DNA of 64,000 nucleotides. It comes from Vibrio azureus. Its GTDB lineage: Bacteria > Pseudomonadota > Gammaproteobacteria > Enterobacterales > Vibrionaceae. Position 1 is the first letter of the stretch; every line of letters starts with the position of its first letter. Shown piece after piece: positions 9,779 to 19,606 of this stretch. Location of the stretch: assembly GCF_002849855.1 (NCBI RefSeq), contig NZ_CP018616.1:2542001-2606000 (forward strand). The letters are read 5' to 3'. The notes beneath the pieces are model-generated. The model saw only the letters and a list, made by a program, of their open reading frames with translations. It searched no databases and was not told where the DNA came from. The translations under genes were made by a program, and so were the position numbers.

Positions 9779-10396
9779 TTATATTTTTGCAACAAGGTAA
9801 TGCTGCGAATCATTAATTTGAGAAACGATAACAACTTCGTCTCCATAGTGTATTTCTTGCTCTCCTTCAGAGAACACATCCAAAAGCACTTCATTGCCAT
9901 TGTGAATGACAGTGACTTCGCCGCCCGTGTCTGCATTGACAGTACTACTGAGCACTTTTCCCCTTAAGCCAACATAATCAATCGTTGCAAAAGAGTTCTC
10001 TTTATTGAAAAAAGGCGCCAAAGGCTTAAGCAGAAACGCTGAGACTAACAGCGCTAAGTAAGCAATGATAGGTAACGAGACCACTCCCGAAACAAGAGCA
10101 ATTGTCGATGTAAAATTGCTTAGTAAATAAGTATCCAAATAATATTCGAATATAGTAGCCCAAAAGAAACTGACACACAAAGCTATAGGAAGAGGCACTT
10201 TCGTTAATATAGGTGGCAAAATGAATACGCCACCATTCATATTATCTAGGTCAACGACGTCTAATTCACCCAATACGCCGTCAAATATATCAAATAGCAT
10301 GTCAATTAGCATAATGATAAAAAAGACAACAAATGGAATAAAAAATACATTTGTAGGAAATGATATTAAAATGGAAAGGAAATCACTTAAGCTCAT
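9779..10396 (-). CDS. yqiJ: YqiJ-like inner-membrane protein with C-terminal OB-fold (NfeD-like)
   Basis: This 205-residue protein has membrane helices near residues 10-35, 65-90 and 95-125, followed by a beta-rich C-terminal domain (about 140-205) with GLRGKVLSSTVNADTGGEV and YGDEVVIVSQ, typical of the OB-fold of NfeD/YqiJ partners of flotillins. Such proteins are almost always encoded next to a flotillin, as here, and are thought to act with it in the membrane. I prefer the ATG at 10396 (GGA 8 bases upstream) to the in-frame TTG at 10408. It is the first gene of the four-gene operon, and its promoter must lie between 10397 and the repeat cluster that starts at 10614. Confidence 0.85.
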   Translation of the reverse strand: MSLSDFLSILISFPTNVFFIPFVVFFIIMLIDMLFDIFDGVLGELDVVDLDNMNGGVFILPPILTKVPLPIALCVSFFWATIFEYYLDTYLLSNFTSTIALVSGVVSLPIIAYLALLVSAFLLKPLAPFFNKENSFATIDYVGLRGKVLSSTVNADTGGEVTVIHNGNEVLLDVFSEGEQEIHYGDEVVIVSQINDSQHYLVAKI

Positions 10397-10439
10397 ACTT
10401 TTGTCCAACTATAAATCGCACTATATAAATAATAAGAAA

Positions 10440-10461
10440 TGACAAAGCCACCGCCATGACA
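10440..10461 (-). promoter_or_regulatory. Possible sigma-54-like promoter upstream of yqiJ (weak)
   Basis: On the minus strand the sequence TGGCGGTGGCTTTGT has the invariant GG of a -24 element and TTTG of a -12 element at the correct 12-base spacing, but the final C of the -12 GC is T. A sigma-70-like alternative, TTGTCA with TATA-rich DNA downstream, overlaps it. Low confidence. Confidence 0.25.
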
Positions 10462-10613
10462 GCTTCGTTTGATTGTTATTTTACAAATAAAGATAAAAAG
10501 AGACGCGTTATAGAAAACCTAGCGTTCTGATAAAAACTTGCTTTTGATTAGGATACAAAATTAATCATACAAAATAAATTCAAACCGCCTTTCAAAGTGC
10601 ATTAACTTCACAA

Positions 10614-11014
10614 TATACCCAAGTAAATTCAAGATGCTTTGCTCAGCGAGATAGCCTTAACTCTTAGGCACGGCAACAATTCGAAGATAAAGTGGTTCTA
10701 TACCCAAGTAACCTCAAGATGCTGCGTTCAGCGAGATGACCTTAACTCTCAGGCGCGGCAACGATTCGAAGATATAGTGGCTCTACATTGAGAATCGTTA
10801 ACAAAGTCTGAGAGTTAAGGCCGCTCGCCCTTTGGGAGCGTGTCACTGAGCCGACTTCTTGCGTCAGACAACTTGGAAAGAGCCGGCTATTCCGCTTCGT
10901 TGTCTTCCTTGAATTCGATTCAGTGACCTCGCTCTGAATCAAGCATCTTGAAGTCACTTGGGTATACATTGAGAATCATTAACAAAGTCTTAGAGTTAAA
11001 GCCGCTCGCCCTTT
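10614..11014. repeat. Older copy of the TATACCCAAGT inverted-repeat element, interrupted by a second copy
   Basis: Bases 10614-10698 and 10966-11014 are the two separated parts of one element. The left part starts TATACCCAAGTAAATTCAAG and ends GATAAAGTGGTTC. The right part resumes with ACATTGAGAATCATTAAC. The same two parts are continuous inside the inserted copy (10699-10785 and 10785-10833), each differing by a few bases, so the break point is exact. The right inverted end of this older copy is not recognisable. Confidence 0.8.
10699..10966. mobile_element. MITE-like element inserted into an older copy, flanked by TA
   Basis: This 268-base element begins TATACCCAAGTAACCTCAAG and ends CTTGAAGTCACTTGGGTATA, forming terminal inverted repeats of about 24 bases. 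It has no reading frame with a plausible start site. The host sequence reads ...GTGGTTCTA before it and TACATTGAG... after it, while the uninterrupted homologue reads GTGGCTCTACATTGAG. The insertion has therefore duplicated a TA dinucleotide (10699-10700 and 10965-10966). TA duplication is typical of mariner/IS630-type transposition, so a transposase of that type elsewhere in the genome is the likely mover. Confidence 0.8.
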
Positions 11015-11093
11015 AATTCAAAGCGGCATTGCCTTCAACACAAAACTATCGTTGCTTTCTGGCGGCCTGATTAATATCATTCACCCTACCTTG

Positions 11094-11162
11094 TATACCC
11101 AAGTGACCTTAAGGCGCTTGATTCGGTAACCCGCAACCAAAGTGCGAGGTTGCTTGGGTATA
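11094..11162. repeat. Short 69-base copy of the inverted-repeat element upstream of mutS
   Basis: It starts TATACCCAAGTGACCTTAAG and ends AGGTTGCTTGGGTATA, so the ends pair into a hairpin. The interior is unlike the longer copies. It lies only about 50 bases upstream of the likely mutS start, so the mutS promoter is inside, upstream of, or immediately after it. The rest of the 10397-11212 gap holds only the repeats and no credible gene. Confidence 0.75.
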
Positions 11163-11212
11163 CCCTGCTGTAAGGCTTCTTAAGCATAAAAATGAACAAC
11201 AAGGAAAACCTC

Positions 11213-13783
11213 GTGACCTCCACTACCTTGACGCAAAAACATACTCCAATGATGCAGCAATATCTCAAGCTTAAGGCTGAGAACCCCGATATTTTGCTGT
11301 TCTATCGGATGGGGGATTTTTACGAGCTGTTTTACGATGATGCCAAGCGAGCTTCACAACTGCTGGAAATATCGTTAACTAAACGAGGAGCTTCAGCAGG
11401 TGAACCTATTCCAATGGCAGGTGTTCCATTTCATGCAGTAGAAGGTTACCTAGCAAAACTCGTTCAGTTGGGAGAGTCCGTCGCTTTATGTGAACAAATT
11501 GGTGACCCAGCCACCAGCAAAGGTCCCGTTGAACGAAAGGTCGTCCGGATTATCACGCCGGGTACAGTCACAGACGAAGCATTACTCTCTGAGCGCATCG
11601 ATAATTTAATTGCTGCTATCTATCATCACAATGGCAAGTTTGGTTACGCAACCTTAGACATCACTTCTGGACGCTTCCAACTGACCGAACCAGAAACCAG
11701 TGAGGCCATGGCGGCAGAACTGCAACGTACCGCACCACGAGAGTTACTGTTCCCTGAGGACTTTGAACCCGTAGATTTGATGTCTAGTCGTAACGGTAAT
11801 CGTCGTCGCCCGGTATGGGAGTTCGAACTGGATACCGCTAAGCAACAATTGAATCAGCAGTTTGGCACTCGTGACTTGGTTGGCTTTGGCGTCGAACACG
11901 CTTCTTTAGGATTATGTGCCGCAGGGTGTTTGATTCAATATGTTAAAGACACGCAGCGTACCGCGCTCCCTCATATACGTTCTCTGACGTTCGATCGCCA
12001 AGATCACTCGGTGATTCTCGATGCTGCAACGCGTCGTAATTTAGAAATTACCCAAAACCTTTCGGGCGGCACAGACAATACTTTATCCGATGTTTTAGAT
12101 CACTGTGCCACACCAATGGGCAGCCGTATGCTGAAACGTTGGTTGCATCAGCCTATGCGCTGTATTGAAACTTTGAACAACCGTTTAGATGCAATCAGTG
12201 AAGTAAAAGAGCAAAACCTATTTATCGATCTTCAACCTGTTTTCAAACAAATCGGCGATATTGAACGTATTTTGGCGCGACTCGCGCTTCGTTCTGCTCG
12301 ACCTCGTGACATGGCACGTCTTCGCCATGCGATGCAACAATTGCCTGAGTTAGCCTCGGTGACCGCTACTTTAAACCACCCATATCTTGTCAAGCTTGCG
12401 CAGTATGCCTCTCCAATGGATGAACTATGTGACTTACTAGAACGGGCAATTAAAGAGAATCCACCCGTTGTTATTCGTGATGGAGGTGTGATTGCTGAAG
12501 GTTATGATACCGAACTCGATGAGTGGCGTAAGCTGGCCGATGGCGCCACTGAGTATCTTGATAAGTTAGAAGCCGATGAACGTGATCGTCATGGTATCGA
12601 TACGCTAAAAGTGGGTTATAACAATGTTCACGGATTTTATATTCAAGTTAGCCGTGGTCAAAGCCACCTTGTGCCTCCACATTATATCCGTCGTCAAACG
12701 CTCAAAAATGCAGAACGCTATATTATCCCTGAGCTAAAAGAGCATGAAGATAAAGTACTTAACTCGAAATCAAAAGCGCTTGCTCTAGAGAAAAAGCTAT
12801 GGGAAGGATTGTTTGATCTGTTATTACCACACCTTGAACAGCTGCAAAACCTTGCTTCCGCGATTTCACAGATGGATGTGTTACAAAACCTCGCAGAACG
12901 CGCCGACACCCTCGACTATTGCCGCCCTGTTCTAGATAAGCAGGCCGGAATAAAAATTCAAGCGGGTCGTCACCCTGTCGTTGAGCAAGTGACCAGTGAC
13001 CCGTTTATAGCGAACCCAATCGAGCTGAGTACCACACGAAAAATGCTCATTATTACGGGTCCAAACATGGGTGGTAAGTCAACTTACATGCGTCAAACCG
13101 CCTTAATCGCACTGATGGCACACATCGGCTCATACGTTCCTGCCGAGGCTGCTCACATTGGCTCACTTGATCGTATCTTTACTCGTATCGGTGCTTCTGA
13201 CGATCTGGCATCAGGGCGTTCTACGTTCATGGTTGAAATGACAGAAACAGCCAATATTCTGCATAACGCAACGAAAAATAGCTTAGTCTTAATGGATGAG
13301 ATCGGCAGAGGAACCAGCACGTATGATGGTTTGTCTCTTGCTTGGGCTAGCGCAGAATGGCTTGCAACAAAAATTGGAGCGATGACGCTTTTCGCAACGC
13401 ATTACTTTGAATTAACTGAGTTGCCGAATCAACTGCCAAACCTAGCCAATGTTCATTTAGATGCGGTCGAACATGGCGACAGTATCGCCTTCATGCATGC
13501 TGTCCAAGAGGGAGCGGCCAGTAAATCCTATGGTTTAGCCGTCGCAGGCCTAGCTGGAGTGCCTAAAGCTGTCATAAAAAATGCTCGTAACAAACTTTCT
13601 CAGTTAGAACAACTTGGACAGGGGCAAGACTCTACTAAAGTGAATCGTGTTGATGTTGCGAATCAGTTGAGTCTGATTCCTGAACCGAGTGAGGTAGAAC
13701 AAGCGCTATCTAATCTGGTTCCAGATGAGTTGACTCCGCGTCAAGCGTTAGAGGAACTCTATCGCTTAAAGAGTATGCTCTAG
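11213..13783 (+). CDS. mutS: DNA mismatch repair protein MutS
   Basis: MutS binds base mismatches and small loops and, with MutL, starts methyl-directed repair. The N-terminal mismatch-binding motif is visible as [11 protein letters not shown], the Walker A loop GPNMGGKST starts near residue 616, and the ATPase signature [12 protein letters not shown] follows. I chose the GTG at 11213 (AAGGA 7 bases upstream) giving about 856 residues, close to other Vibrio MutS. An ATG 21 bases earlier (11192) has no ribosome-binding site. The gene stands alone on the plus strand, facing rpoS, with a hairpin terminator between. A palindromic repeat lies just upstream of its start region. Confidence 0.97.
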   Translation: MTSTTLTQKHTPMMQQYLKLKAENPDILLFYRMGDFYELFYDDAKRASQLLEISLTKRGASAGEPIPMAGVPFHAVEGYLAKLVQLGESVALCEQIGDPATSKGPVERKVVRIITPGTVTDEALLSERIDNLIAAIYHHNGKFGYATLDITSGRFQLTEPETSEAMAAELQRTAPRELLFPEDFEPVDLMSSRNGNRRRPVWEFELDTAKQQLNQQFGTRDLVGFGVEHASLGLCAAGCLIQYVKDTQRTALPHIRSLTFDRQDHSVILDAATRRNLEITQNLSGGTDNTLSDVLDHCATPMGSRMLKRWLHQPMRCIETLNNRLDAISEVKEQNLFIDLQPVFKQIGDIERILARLALRSARPRDMARLRHAMQQLPELASVTATLNHPYLVKLAQYASPMDELCDLLERAIKENPPVVIRDGGVIAEGYDTELDEWRKLADGATEYLDKLEADERDRHGIDTLKVGYNNVHGFYIQVSRGQSHLVPPHYIRRQTLKNAERYIIPELKEHEDKVLNSKSKALALEKKLWEGLFDLLLPHLEQLQNLASAISQMDVLQNLAERADTLDYCRPVLDKQAGIKIQAGRHPVVEQVTSDPFIANPIELSTTRKMLIITGPNMGGKSTYMRQTALIALMAHIGSYVPAEAAHIGSLDRIFTRIGASDDLASGRSTFMVEMTETANILHNATKNSLVLMDEIGRGTSTYDGLSLAWASAEWLATKIGAMTLFATHYFELTELPNQLPNLANVHLDAVEHGDSIAFMHAVQEGAASKSYGLAVAGLAGVPKAVIKNARNKLSQLEQLGQGQDSTKVNRVDVANQLSLIPEPSEVEQALSNLVPDELTPRQALEELYRLKSML

Positions 13784-13800
13784 TAAGCATCGTAAACAAC

Positions 13801-13835
13801 AAAGGCTATGGTTAAACCCATAGCCTTTATACTTT
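13801..13835 (+). terminator. Rho-independent terminator after mutS (possibly bidirectional)
   Basis: An 11-bp stem AAAGGCTATGG/CCATAGCCTTT (13801-13828) with a 6-base loop is followed by a T-rich stretch ending TTTTT. On the opposite strand it could also help end rpoS transcription. Confidence 0.85.
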
Positions 13836-13924
13836 TTGCAGTAGAAGTAAGGTAGTGATTAAATAGCTTTTAACAGCAAGCTATATGACCAATGATTGAC
13901 TATTTAAGCACTGATTGAATAAAG

Positions 13925-14908
13925 TTAATCTTCTTCTACGTTAAACAGGTTTTCCATGTTCAAACCTTGCTTAATTAAGATTTCTCTTAGGCGGCGCAGC
14001 CCTTCTACCTGAATTTGACGCACTCGCTCACGTGTTAACCCAATTTCTCGACCAACTTCTTCAAGTGTTGATGGTTCATAACCTAGCAAACCAAAACGAC
14101 GCGCAAGGACCTCTTTTTGCTTTGGATTAAGCTCTTCCAACCAATGGATCAAAGAAGATTTAATATCGTCATCCTGTGTGGAGACTTCAGGATCAGAGTG
14201 GTTAGCATCTGGAATGATATCGAGAAGTGCTTTTTCACCATCACCACCAATCGGTGTATCAACGGAACTGATACGCTCATTGAGACGCAACATTTTACTC
14301 ACATCTTCAACAGGAATATCCAGCTGCGATGCGATTTCTTCAGCGGTTGGCTCGTGGTCAAGCTTCTGAGAAAGTTCACGTGCCGTTCGCAGGTAAATGT
14401 TCAGCTCTTTAACGACATGAATAGGTAAACGGATCGTTCGTGTTTGATTCATTAGCGCTCGTTCGATGGTTTGACGAATCCACCACGTCGCATAAGTTGA
14501 AAAGCGGAAACCTCTCTCAGGATCAAATTTCTCTACAGCACGGATCAGACCTAGATTACCCTCTTCAATAAGATCAAGAAGGGCCAAACCGCGGTTACTG
14601 TATCGGCGTGAAATCTTAACCACTAGACGTAGGTTACTTTCAATCATACGTTTACGAGCCGCTTCGTCTCCACGTAGAGCCCGACGGGCGTAAAGCACTT
14701 CTTCTTCTGCGGTAAGTAAAGGAGAGAAACCAATTTCGCCTAGATAAAGCTGGGTAGCATCTAAGCTTTTCGTACTCGCATCGAATTCCTCTCGAGCGTC
14801 GGCTTTGGTTTCTGATGATGTCTTATTGACTTCAATGTCAGAACCGTTATCTTGGTCTTTATTATAGTCAAATTCATCCATTTTGGTGACTGTGTTGCTG
14901 ATACTCAT
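13925..14908 (-). CDS. rpoS: RNA polymerase sigma factor RpoS (sigma-38)
   Basis: RpoS directs RNA polymerase to general-stress and stationary-phase promoters. The 327-residue protein has the acidic N-terminal region, region 1.2 ([16 protein letters not shown]), region 2 with [16 protein letters not shown], and the region 4 helix-turn-helix [18 protein letters not shown] chose the ATG at 14908 (MSISNTVTK) because GGGGGAGG precedes it; the frame extends 12 codons further without support. nlpD lies immediately upstream, and in relatives the main rpoS promoter is inside nlpD. Regulation by RssB/ClpXP and small RNAs is known for the family but is not visible here. Confidence 0.97.
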   Translation of the reverse strand: MSISNTVTKMDEFDYNKDQDNGSDIEVNKTSSETKADAREEFDASTKSLDATQLYLGEIGFSPLLTAEEEVLYARRALRGDEAARKRMIESNLRLVVKISRRYSNRGLALLDLIEEGNLGLIRAVEKFDPERGFRFSTYATWWIRQTIERALMNQTRTIRLPIHVVKELNIYLRTARELSQKLDHEPTAEEIASQLDIPVEDVSKMLRLNERISSVDTPIGGDGEKALLDIIPDANHSDPEVSTQDDDIKSSLIHWLEELNPKQKEVLARRFGLLGYEPSTLEEVGREIGLTRERVRQIQVEGLRRLREILIKQGLNMENLFNVEED

Positions 14909-14982
14909 AACGCCTCCCCCTGGCGAGTTAGCAAGACATGACAACTCTATATGTCGCTAAATATGTCGCAAGTAATATTAAT

Positions 14983-15909
14983 TTAAGGCAAATAGCGCTT
15001 TGGATTCACCGATTTACCTTGATAGCGAATTTCAAAATGTAACTTAACGGATTTCGTGCCGGAACTGCCCATGGTGGCGATTTTTTGTCCGCTTTTCACA
15101 CTTTGCCCTTCCGACACCAGCAGTTTATCGTTATGTGCGTATGCGCTTAAATAATTATCGTTATGCTTCACTATAATAAGGTTGCCATAACCTCGTAGCG
15201 CATTACCTGAATAAACAACGGTGCCTGCTGCGGTAGATACGATTGGCTGACCACGCTTTCCTGCGATGTCTAAGCCTTTATTTCCCTGTTCACCCGCAGA
15301 AAAATTCCTAATTACTCTCCCTTTTGTTGGCCATAACCACTTAGAGACCTTGTCATTTTGCTTAGGTGGTGTTGGCGGTTTCGGTTTAACATTCTGATTA
15401 CCTTTTGTCCCAACATACTCCTTTGGTTTCGATTGTTCAACCTTCTTGGGTGGTTCTTTTTTAATCTCGTGAGGTTTTACTGTTGTTTCTTTAGGCTTAG
15501 AAGGTCTAATCGGTTTAGTGGATGGTGCAGGAACCACGGTTTTCGTAATAGGGGGAACTGGTGGCACCACGGCTGCTAAAACAACAGGTTCCGCTTTATG
15601 GCCATATTTCGGGGCAACATATTTTGGCGCCCAAAGTTTGATCTTTTGACCGGGATAAATCGTATAAGGCAGGCTTAAATCATTGTAACGAATAAGGTCA
15701 TTTACATCTTTATCTGTGACGTACGCTATAAAGTAAAGTGTGTCACCTTTTCTAACTTGGTAGTAACTGCCTTTGTAACTGCCTCTTTCTACCAAGGAGT
15801 AATCCTTGTTTAAGCTAGATACAGGGGCAGGAGAACGAGCCGCACAGCCAACCAACCCCGTAGCTAATAAACAGATAATACCCAGACGTTGCAATAACCT
15901 AATCACCAA
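14983..15909 (-). CDS. nlpD: Murein hydrolase activator NlpD (LysM / degenerate M23 lipoprotein)
   Basis: NlpD is an outer-membrane lipoprotein that activates the amidase AmiC during septal peptidoglycan splitting. It has a lipoprotein signal with lipobox LVGC (cysteine about residue 22), a LysM domain (about 52-95), a proline/lysine-rich linker (about 105-190), and a C-terminal M23 fold (about 200-305). The zinc ligands are degenerate: the first histidine of the usual HxxxD motif is missing before GLDIAG, and the final HxH is KLHFEI. This fits an activator rather than an enzyme. The start is probably the TTG at 15909 (AAGG 8 bases upstream) or the adjacent GTG. It is the next gene upstream of rpoS. 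Confidence 0.95.
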   Translation of the reverse strand: MVIRLLQRLGIICLLATGLVGCAARSPAPVSSLNKDYSLVERGSYKGSYYQVRKGDTLYFIAYVTDKDVNDLIRYNDLSLPYTIYPGQKIKLWAPKYVAPKYGHKAEPVVLAAVVPPVPPITKTVVPAPSTKPIRPSKPKETTVKPHEIKKEPPKKVEQSKPKEYVGTKGNQNVKPKPPTPPKQNDKVSKWLWPTKGRVIRNFSAGEQGNKGLDIAGKRGQPIVSTAAGTVVYSGNALRGYGNLIIVKHNDNYLSAYAHNDKLLVSEGQSVKSGQKIATMGSSGTKSVKLHFEIRYQGKSVNPKRYLP

Positions 15910-15920
15910 ACTTGTTACCC

Positions 15921-16547
15921 TTAAGCTAAATTACCTGCTACCAATGGAACAAAACGTACCGTCTCAACAATACTCGAGAGATACCCCTCCTCGGTTCGCA
16001 CTATTTTGATGAGTTGCTGCTGTTGCTCCCCGACGGGTATCACCATTTTGCCTCCCACTTTTAATTGGGTTAGAAGTGCTTGAGGAATCGTTTCTGCCGC
16101 TGCCGTAACAATGATTGCATCAAAGGGTCCTTTTGCTTTCCAGCCTAACCAACCATCAGCATGTTTAGTAGACACATTATAAAGGTCCAGCTGTTTGAGG
16201 CGACGCTTTGCTTCCCATTGAAGAGATTTTATTCTTTCAACGGAATAGACATGAGCGACCATTTGAGCGAGCACTGCCGTTTGATATCCTGACCCAGTAC
16301 CAATTTCTAACACTTGACACTCTGCCGTCAACTCCAGTAAAGCGGTCATTTTTGCCACAATATAAGGCTGAGAAATCGTTTGTCCATGCCCTATTGGCAG
16401 CGCATTATTATCATAAGCTTGGTGCACCATGGCTTGCGATACAAAATGTTCGCGCGGTAAATGGTAAATCGCATCTAGAACACGCTGATCCTTGATACCA
16501 TTGGCGATAAGAAATTCGATCAACCTATCTGCATGGGGGTTACTCAT
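15921..16547 (-). CDS. pcm: Protein-L-isoaspartate O-methyltransferase
   Basis: Pcm methylates abnormal L-isoaspartyl residues in ageing proteins using S-adenosylmethionine, starting their repair. The 208-residue protein shows SAM-binding motif [18 protein letters not shown] and the family segment [16 protein letters not shown] chose the ATG at 16547 (MSNPHADR), which overlaps the surE stop as TGATG and has an AGAG site, indicating coupled translation. It belongs to the surE-pcm-nlpD-rpoS group of survival genes conserved across gammaproteobacteria. Confidence 0.96.
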   Translation of the reverse strand: MSNPHADRLIEFLIANGIKDQRVLDAIYHLPREHFVSQAMVHQAYDNNALPIGHGQTISQPYIVAKMTALLELTAECQVLEIGTGSGYQTAVLAQMVAHVYSVERIKSLQWEAKRRLKQLDLYNVSTKHADGWLGWKAKGPFDAIIVTAAAETIPQALLTQLKVGGKMVIPVGEQQQQLIKIVRTEEGYLSSIVETVRFVPLVAGNLA

Positions 16548-17323
16548 CACTTCTCTTCCTTTAACCAACCATCCATTGCACCAAGTGATTCATGAGCCGT
16601 GAGATCCACTTGCAGTGGTGTCATTGAAATTCGGCCATTCTCGATCGCATAAAAATCGGTTCCAGCACCAGCATCTTGTTCTTTGCCCGGAGGACCAAGC
16701 CAGTAAATATCATGACCTCGTGGGTCTTTCTGCTTAATCATGTTTTCAGCATGGTGACGAGCGCCTAAACGTGTGACTTCGATTGGGCCTAGTTGATCAA
16801 GTGGGCGATCTGGCACATTCACATTTAATAAGCGGTTGGTTGGAATAGGGTTAAGTAAGTGCTGCTCTACAAGTTGACGAGCAATTTTCGCGGCAGAAGC
16901 AAAGTGTTGAGTACCAACTAGGGAAAATGCGATAGACTGCACCCCTAAAAAATGCCCTTCCATTGCAGCCGCTACCGTACCGGAGTATAAGACATCGTCC
17001 CCAAGGTTAGCACCATGGTTGATGCCAGATAGAACAAGGTCAGGCAAAGCATCTTTCATGAGTTCATTCAGGGCAAAATGGACACAATCCGTTGGGGTCC
17101 CTTGCACTGAAAATATATTTGGGGCGATCTCGTTCACTCGGAGCGGTTGCTCTAACGTCAAAGAGTTTGAAGCACCAGAACGATTTCTGTCTGGTGCAAC
17201 AATGATAATTTCAGCAATGCTTCTCAGCTCTTCAGCAAGCGCGTGAATTCCCTGCGCATGAACACCATCATCATTACTGAGCAGTATTCTTAATGGCTTC
17301 GCGTTTTGTGAATCCATTTCCAT
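16547..17323 (-). CDS. surE: 5'/3'-nucleotidase SurE
   Basis: SurE is a metal-dependent nucleotidase that dephosphorylates nucleoside monophosphates and is linked to stationary-phase survival. The 258-residue protein has the N-terminal metal site [13 protein letters not shown], the GTPTDCV segment and the [20 protein letters not shown] signature. The ATG at 17323 overlaps the truD stop as TAATG and is preceded by an AGAG-like site; a second ATG at 17317 is less likely. It is part of the ftsB-ispD-ispF-truD-surE-pcm chain. Confidence 0.96.
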   Translation of the reverse strand: MEMDSQNAKPLRILLSNDDGVHAQGIHALAEELRSIAEIIIVAPDRNRSGASNSLTLEQPLRVNEIAPNIFSVQGTPTDCVHFALNELMKDALPDLVLSGINHGANLGDDVLYSGTVAAAMEGHFLGVQSIAFSLVGTQHFASAAKIARQLVEQHLLNPIPTNRLLNVNVPDRPLDQLGPIEVTRLGARHHAENMIKQKDPRGHDIYWLGPPGKEQDAGAGTDFYAIENGRISMTPLQVDLTAHESLGAMDGWLKEEK

Positions 17324-18366
17324 TAATATTCTCTTTCTACCTTTTCTTCTATGACCAACTCACGAACAATTGAAGTCGCAAATGACCCTGCATCCAGTGA
17401 GAACGTTAGCGTAATATTTTGGCCATCGATAGACCAAGATAAATTTTTGGGTTTCAATGCAATGTTACGACGCTCATGCCGCATGCGGTTACCACGAATA
17501 AGCGCCATCAAATCAGGTTCATCATCTAAAAATGGCTGCTCTAAATTAAGTGCATCCCCTTGAGTGGGCAATGCATTATCACCGGCAAGCGCTGCTGTAA
17601 TGGCCACTTCGCCTTGAGCAAATTGCGCTTGCAGTTTTGCAATATTGCTTATATCAACTGACTCAAGATCGGTACTTTTCTTGGCAATATCACCCTCGAT
17701 AAACTTATCAAAGATACCTTGCTCTAAACGAGCTGACACAATACGGTTAAAGATCCACGAGCGAGCGGCTGATAAATACATGCTACGCTTATTTTGATTA
17801 CGAGTACGAACATTTTCGCGTCCCCATCGACGCGCTTCTTCAAGGTTGTTGCCATCGTTGCCAAAGCGCTGGCTGCCATAGTAATTTGGCACACCAAGAT
17901 GTTTCACTTGCTGAAGACGTTGCTCAACATCCTCTAAATCAGTCACTTCAGACAAAGTAACAACGAATTCGTTCCCAACTAAGTCGCCTGGGCGCAGCTT
18001 TTTATTATGACGAGCCGTTGCTAGAATTTCGATACTTGGGTATTGAGCCAAAAATGCTGAAAAGTCAGGGGTGCCACCTTTTGGTAAGTGAACACTTAAC
18101 CATTGTTCAGTTACGGCATGACGATCTTTAAGGCCTGCCCAGCTCACGTCTTTCGACTTAACGCCACAAGCTTTTGCTAATTCGTTAGCAACAAAGCTGG
18201 TGTTCTCACCCGTCTTACGGATTCGAACCATTAAATGCTCACCTTCACCTGTAAAGGCAAATCCTAAATCTTCGCGTACCTGAAAATGCTCGGGTTGCAC
18301 TTTGATTTTTGCAGAGGCTACTGGCTTACCTGTCAAGTAAGCCAATGAGGATAAAATATCTGACAT
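17323..18366 (-). CDS. truD: tRNA pseudouridine-13 synthase TruD
   Basis: TruD converts uridine 13 of tRNA(Glu) to pseudouridine. The 347-residue protein contains the catalytic-aspartate motif [14 protein letters not shown] (about residues 75-88), [12 protein letters not shown], and the C-terminal [11 protein letters not shown] segment. I chose the ATG at 18366 ([11 protein letters not shown]) from alignment in mind with E. coli TruD; the frame reaches 18402 but the extra residues do not match the family. It lies 42 bases after ispF and overlaps surE. Confidence 0.95.
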   Translation of the reverse strand: MSDILSSLAYLTGKPVASAKIKVQPEHFQVREDLGFAFTGEGEHLMVRIRKTGENTSFVANELAKACGVKSKDVSWAGLKDRHAVTEQWLSVHLPKGGTPDFSAFLAQYPSIEILATARHNKKLRPGDLVGNEFVVTLSEVTDLEDVEQRLQQVKHLGVPNYYGSQRFGNDGNNLEEARRWGRENVRTRNQNKRSMYLSAARSWIFNRIVSARLEQGIFDKFIEGDIAKKSTDLESVDISNIAKLQAQFAQGEVAITAALAGDNALPTQGDALNLEQPFLDDEPDLMALIRGNRMRHERRNIALKPKNLSWSIDGQNITLTFSLDAGSFATSIVRELVIEEKVEREY

Positions 18367-18408
18367 GTCTATTTTCCGCTGCTGCCGCTTAGGGAAGCAC
18401 ATTACTTG

Positions 18409-18885
18409 TTATTGTTTGAACAGAAGTACAACGGCTTCCGTTGCAATGCCTTCTTTACGTCCTGTAAAGCCAAGACGCTCTGTCGTCGTTGCTTTTACAT
18501 TAATGTTGCTGATGTCGGTTGCTAAATCTTCAGCAATTGCCGCACACATCGCATCAATATAGGGGGCCATCTTTGGTGCCTGTGCAATGATAGTAATATC
18601 GGCATTACCTAGGCGATAACCCTGCTCTTGTACTCGGCGATAAACATCTTTGAGTAATTCGCGGCTGTCTGCCCCTTTCCATTTTTCATCCGTATCAGGA
18701 AAGTGCTTACCAATATCGCCTGCAGCAATCGCACCGAGTAGCGCATCAGCAAGAGCATGCAGCGCCACGTCGCCGTCAGAATGCGCAATCAAACCTTGCT
18801 GGTAAGGGATCGCGACGCCACCGATGATAACTGGGCCTTCACCACCAAATTTATGCACATCAAAGCCATGACCAATTCGAATCAT
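18409..18885 (-). CDS. ispF: 2-C-methyl-D-erythritol 2,4-cyclodiphosphate synthase
   Basis: IspF catalyses the fifth step of the non-mevalonate isoprenoid pathway, cyclising CDP-ME-2-phosphate to MEcPP. At 158 residues it has the family length, with the zinc-binding segment [10 protein letters not shown] at the N-terminus (Asp-9, His-11), [18 protein letters not shown], and the C-terminal [15 protein letters not shown]. An AAGGA site precedes the ATG at 18885. It directly follows ispD, which makes the substrate two steps earlier. Confidence 0.97.
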   Translation of the reverse strand: MIRIGHGFDVHKFGGEGPVIIGGVAIPYQQGLIAHSDGDVALHALADALLGAIAAGDIGKHFPDTDEKWKGADSRELLKDVYRRVQEQGYRLGNADITIIAQAPKMAPYIDAMCAAIAEDLATDISNINVKATTTERLGFTGRKEGIATEAVVLLFKQ

Positions 18886-18898
18886 TTTGTATCCTTAT

Positions 18899-19606
18899 TT
18901 ACTCACTGCACTCAAGACTAAGATAAAATTCAGCTAAAAGCAGATCTTCAGGTTGAGTAATTTTTATATTGCTGGCGCTGCCTTGAACTAACGCCACTTG
19001 TTTGCCTGCATATTCCAATGCTGATGCTTCATCGGTGATGGCAATATTGTGGTTCAGGGCATCGTCTAATGCATCTGTCAGGCTCTGGGTTTTGAACATT
19101 TGCGGTGTTAAAGCATGCCATAACGACTGTCTATCCACGGTATGCTCGATCTGTTGTTGTGAATTAGAACGTTTCATCGTATCTCGTACAGGCGAAGCAA
19201 GTAGCCCTCCCCACGGCTGTGAAAGGCATGACTCGATTAAACGATCAAGATCTGCAGCAAGTAGACAAGGGCGAGCAGCATCATGAACAAGAACCCACTC
19301 ACTTTCAAAGTGACGACTTATATATTTTAGCCCCGATAAGACAGAGTCTGCTCTTTCTTTGCCGCCAGCAACACGAATAACATCAGGGTGCTGAGCAATC
19401 GTCAGTTCAGAAAAATAGGGGTCCCCTTCCGTTACTGCAATCACAACCTTGGAAATTCTTGGGTGTCTAAGGAGCTTCTCTACCGTGTGTTCAAGAATCG
19501 TTTTGTCCCCAATCGATAGATATTGCTTAGGTCGGTCTGCCTTCATACGACTGCCCACTCCAGCGGCTGGAACAATGGCAATAAACGACTCGTTCGGCTC
19601 TAACAT
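18899..19606 (-). CDS. ispD: 2-C-methyl-D-erythritol 4-phosphate cytidylyltransferase
   Basis: IspD transfers CMP from CTP to methylerythritol phosphate in isoprenoid precursor synthesis. The 235-residue protein shows the nucleotide-binding loop [19 protein letters not shown] (about residues 12-30) and [10 protein letters not shown], both family hallmarks. Its ATG abuts the ftsB stop codon directly (TAA followed by ATG), indicating a single transcript and coupled translation. Confidence 0.97.
   Translation of the reverse strand: MLEPNESFIAIVPAAGVGSRMKADRPKQYLSIGDKTILEHTVEKLLRHPRISKVVIAVTEGDPYFSELTIAQHPDVIRVAGGKERADSVLSGLKYISRHFESEWVLVHDAARPCLLAADLDRLIESCLSQPWGGLLASPVRDTMKRSNSQQQIEHTVDRQSLWHALTPQMFKTQSLTDALDDALNHNIAITDEASALEYAGKQVALVQGSASNIKITQPEDLLLAEFYLSLECSE

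Noticed and set aside
10742..10969. A 75-codon minus-strand reading frame between yqiJ and mutS
   Set aside because: It lies almost wholly inside the nested inverted-repeat element, has no ribosome-binding site, and its sequence is explained by the repeat.
10614..11162. Possible CRISPR array from several similar repeats
   Set aside because: The repeats are inverted, of unequal length, nested, and lack regular spacers or cas genes.
14983..15909. NlpD as an active M23 metallopeptidase
   Set aside because: Two of the usual zinc-ligand histidines are replaced, so it fits the catalytically inactive amidase-activator group.
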